Shown here in pieces: positions 63,141 through 64,000 of a stretch of DNA of 64,000 bases. Every line of letters begins with the position of its first letter. The first letter of the stretch is position 1. This DNA is from a bacterium. Lineage in GTDB: Bacteria; UBP7; UBA6624. The DNA lies in the NCBI GenBank assembly GCA_002716355.1, contig PBAU01000002.1:107121-171120 (forward strand), given 5' to 3'. A model generated the notes under the pieces. That model was not told the origin of the DNA and searched no databases. It saw only the letters and a program-made list of their open reading frames with translations. A program made the translations under genes and the position numbers.

Positions 63141-64000
63141 TTAACTTCCAGGTGTTTCAACATTGGCAAGAGACCAGGTTAATGCTGCAATATGAGCCAA
63201 ACCTTCCTTGAATTCATTTTCATCAATTTTATCTAATGTGTCCGAAGGAGCATGATGGTAGTCGAAATACCTTACACCAATGTTTCTTAATCCAATCAGA
63301 AGAACGCCATGCTCTCTCATTGGACCTATGTCAACACCACTGCCTTCTCCGATTAGATCTAAACCTGTTCCAGCCAATATGCTTTCAAGCATTTCTTTTT
63401 GTGCATTGTTGCCTTCAGCAACCCATCCATTTGGTTTTTCAGCACCAAGATCCGATTCAATTGCAGCAAATGTATTTGCACCATATTCTTTAGAGTATTC
63501 AGTTCCACCCCTTGCGCCATTTTCTTCATTGGTCCAAAGTATTGCTCTAATGGTTCTTTTTGGTTTTAAGCCCAGTCTTTTGATTATGCTTAAGGTTTCC
63601 ATTGCATGTACAACTCCAGCACCATCATCAAAGGCTCCATGGCCAACATCCCAGGCATCCAGATGTCCAGAAACTATAACAACTTCATCAGGATATTTGC
63701 TTCCCTTTATTTCACCAATGACGTTATGTGAAAGTGCATCAGGGTAGGTCTTTGCCGAAAGTTTCATCTGGACCCTTATTGGAATATTCATTTCTTGCAT
63801 TTTTGCCATTGCCATAGCATCTTCAATCGTCACAGCTCCATATGGGATTTTTTTATATTCATTCGAATAGCCCATCCCACCTGTATGAGGAGTGTTTAGA
63901 CTATTGATGGTAATGGACCTTAACAAAGCGCCAACAGCGCCATGTTTTGCTGCCTCGATGGCTCCTGAATATCTAAACTTTGAAACCGCACCATAACCCT
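63141..64000 (-). CDS. M28-family zinc metallopeptidase, 5' truncated by the window end
   Basis: About 286 codons are present; the reading frame is open to base 64000. The 5' portion (G-Y-G-A-V-S-K-F-R-Y, A-A-K-H-G-A-V-G-A-L-L-R-S) is the end of a PA domain. The peptidase core has zinc ligands in G-H-L-D-A-W-D, F-D-D-G-A-G, the catalytic Glu pair in N-E-E-N-G, Asp in E-S-D-L-G-A and His in Y-H-H-A-P-S-D-T. This order matches carboxypeptidase Q-like/aminopeptidase M28 enzymes, normally exported. A TTG inside the frame is not the true start. Confidence 0.9.
   Translation of the reverse strand, partial: GYGAVSKFRYSGAIEAAKHGAVGALLRSITINSLNTPHTGGMGYSNEYKKIPYGAVTIEDAMAMAKMQEMNIPIRVQMKLSAKTYPDALSHNVIGEIKGSKYPDEVVIVSGHLDAWDVGHGAFDDGAGVVHAMETLSIIKRLGLKPKRTIRAILWTNEENGARGGTEYSKEYGANTFAAIESDLGAEKPNGWVAEGNNAQKEMLESILAGTGLDLIGEGSGVDIGPMREHGVLLIGLRNIGVRYFDYHHAPSDTLDKIDENEFKEGLAHIAALTWSLANVETPGS

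Noticed and set aside
1-64000. CRISPR arrays, insertion sequences, prophage or toxin-antitoxin loci
   Set aside because: No regularly spaced repeats, transposase motifs, integrase or recognisable toxin-antitoxin pairs were seen on either strand.

Overview
The window is AT-rich, densely coded DNA from an aerobic Gram-negative bacterium. Genes commonly overlap by ATGA or TAATG junctions, and there is no stretch above 300 bases without a gene. Evidence for the cell type: a lipoprotein and several Sec/Tat-exported proteins, a caa3-type cytochrome oxidase, tandem DUF1800/DUF1501 genes, RNase Y, a chlamydia-like class Ic ribonucleotide reductase, and a Gfo/Idh oxidoreductase next to a cupredoxin lipoprotein of a kind frequent in the PVC/FCB groups. 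I infer a free-living, probably marine, low-GC PVC- or FCB-like lineage; the sequence does not let me fix the phylum.

Layout. 1-1364: tail of a Gfo/Idh/MocA oxidoreductase and a cupredoxin lipoprotein. 1361-4922 (minus): malic enzyme MaeB, a TPR protein, a small membrane protein and a 3' remnant of a Fur-family gene. 4977-8506: a heterodimeric ABC exporter, then tRNA-Leu on the other strand. 8706-12141: DNA gyrase A and an orphan gene. 12134-20122: respiratory block with Sco1, heme A/O synthesis (ctaA, ctaB), oxidase subunits coxB (with cytochrome c), coxA, coxC, coxD (fused to a cupredoxin), a VOC protein and CtaG. 20112-26199: prolyl oligopeptidase with an extra N-terminal hydrolase-like domain, ROK kinase, SDR and a GT-C-like membrane protein. 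26223-32266: tRNA-Gln, TauE/SafE permease, P19/Tp34-like metal protein, rpmE-prfA-prmC-tsaC-like, a DedA-methyltransferase fusion and ndk. 32306-41663: DNA precursor, replication/repair and RNA turnover genes (nrdB-nrdA-dcd-ssb-pncC-recA-rny-ymdB) behind a good sigma70 promoter with a structured leader. 41749-45227 (minus): acetyl-CoA synthetase and an M2 peptidase. 45272-53349: thiO, ispG, OsmC, DsbA-YceI fusion, 10TM metal exporter, aminotransferase, alpha/beta hydrolase and epimerase. 53359-56614: CsoR operator, csoR, copA and a GT2 glycosyltransferase. 56663-59953: DUF1800-DUF1501. 59989-64000 (minus): DUF378, esterase, EF-G-like GTPase and an M28 peptidase that runs off the window.

Much of the window concerns copper and oxygen respiration: two cupredoxins (one fused to an oxidase subunit), Sco1 and CtaG for copper-centre assembly, and a CsoR/CopA copper-export unit with its operator over the start codon. 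A second theme is unusual domain fusions: CoxD-cupredoxin, DsbA-YceI, DedA-methyltransferase, a hydrolase-like domain on prolyl oligopeptidase, and a GyrA with an insertion in its C-terminal pinwheel. I found no CRISPR array, prophage, insertion sequence or recognisable defence island.
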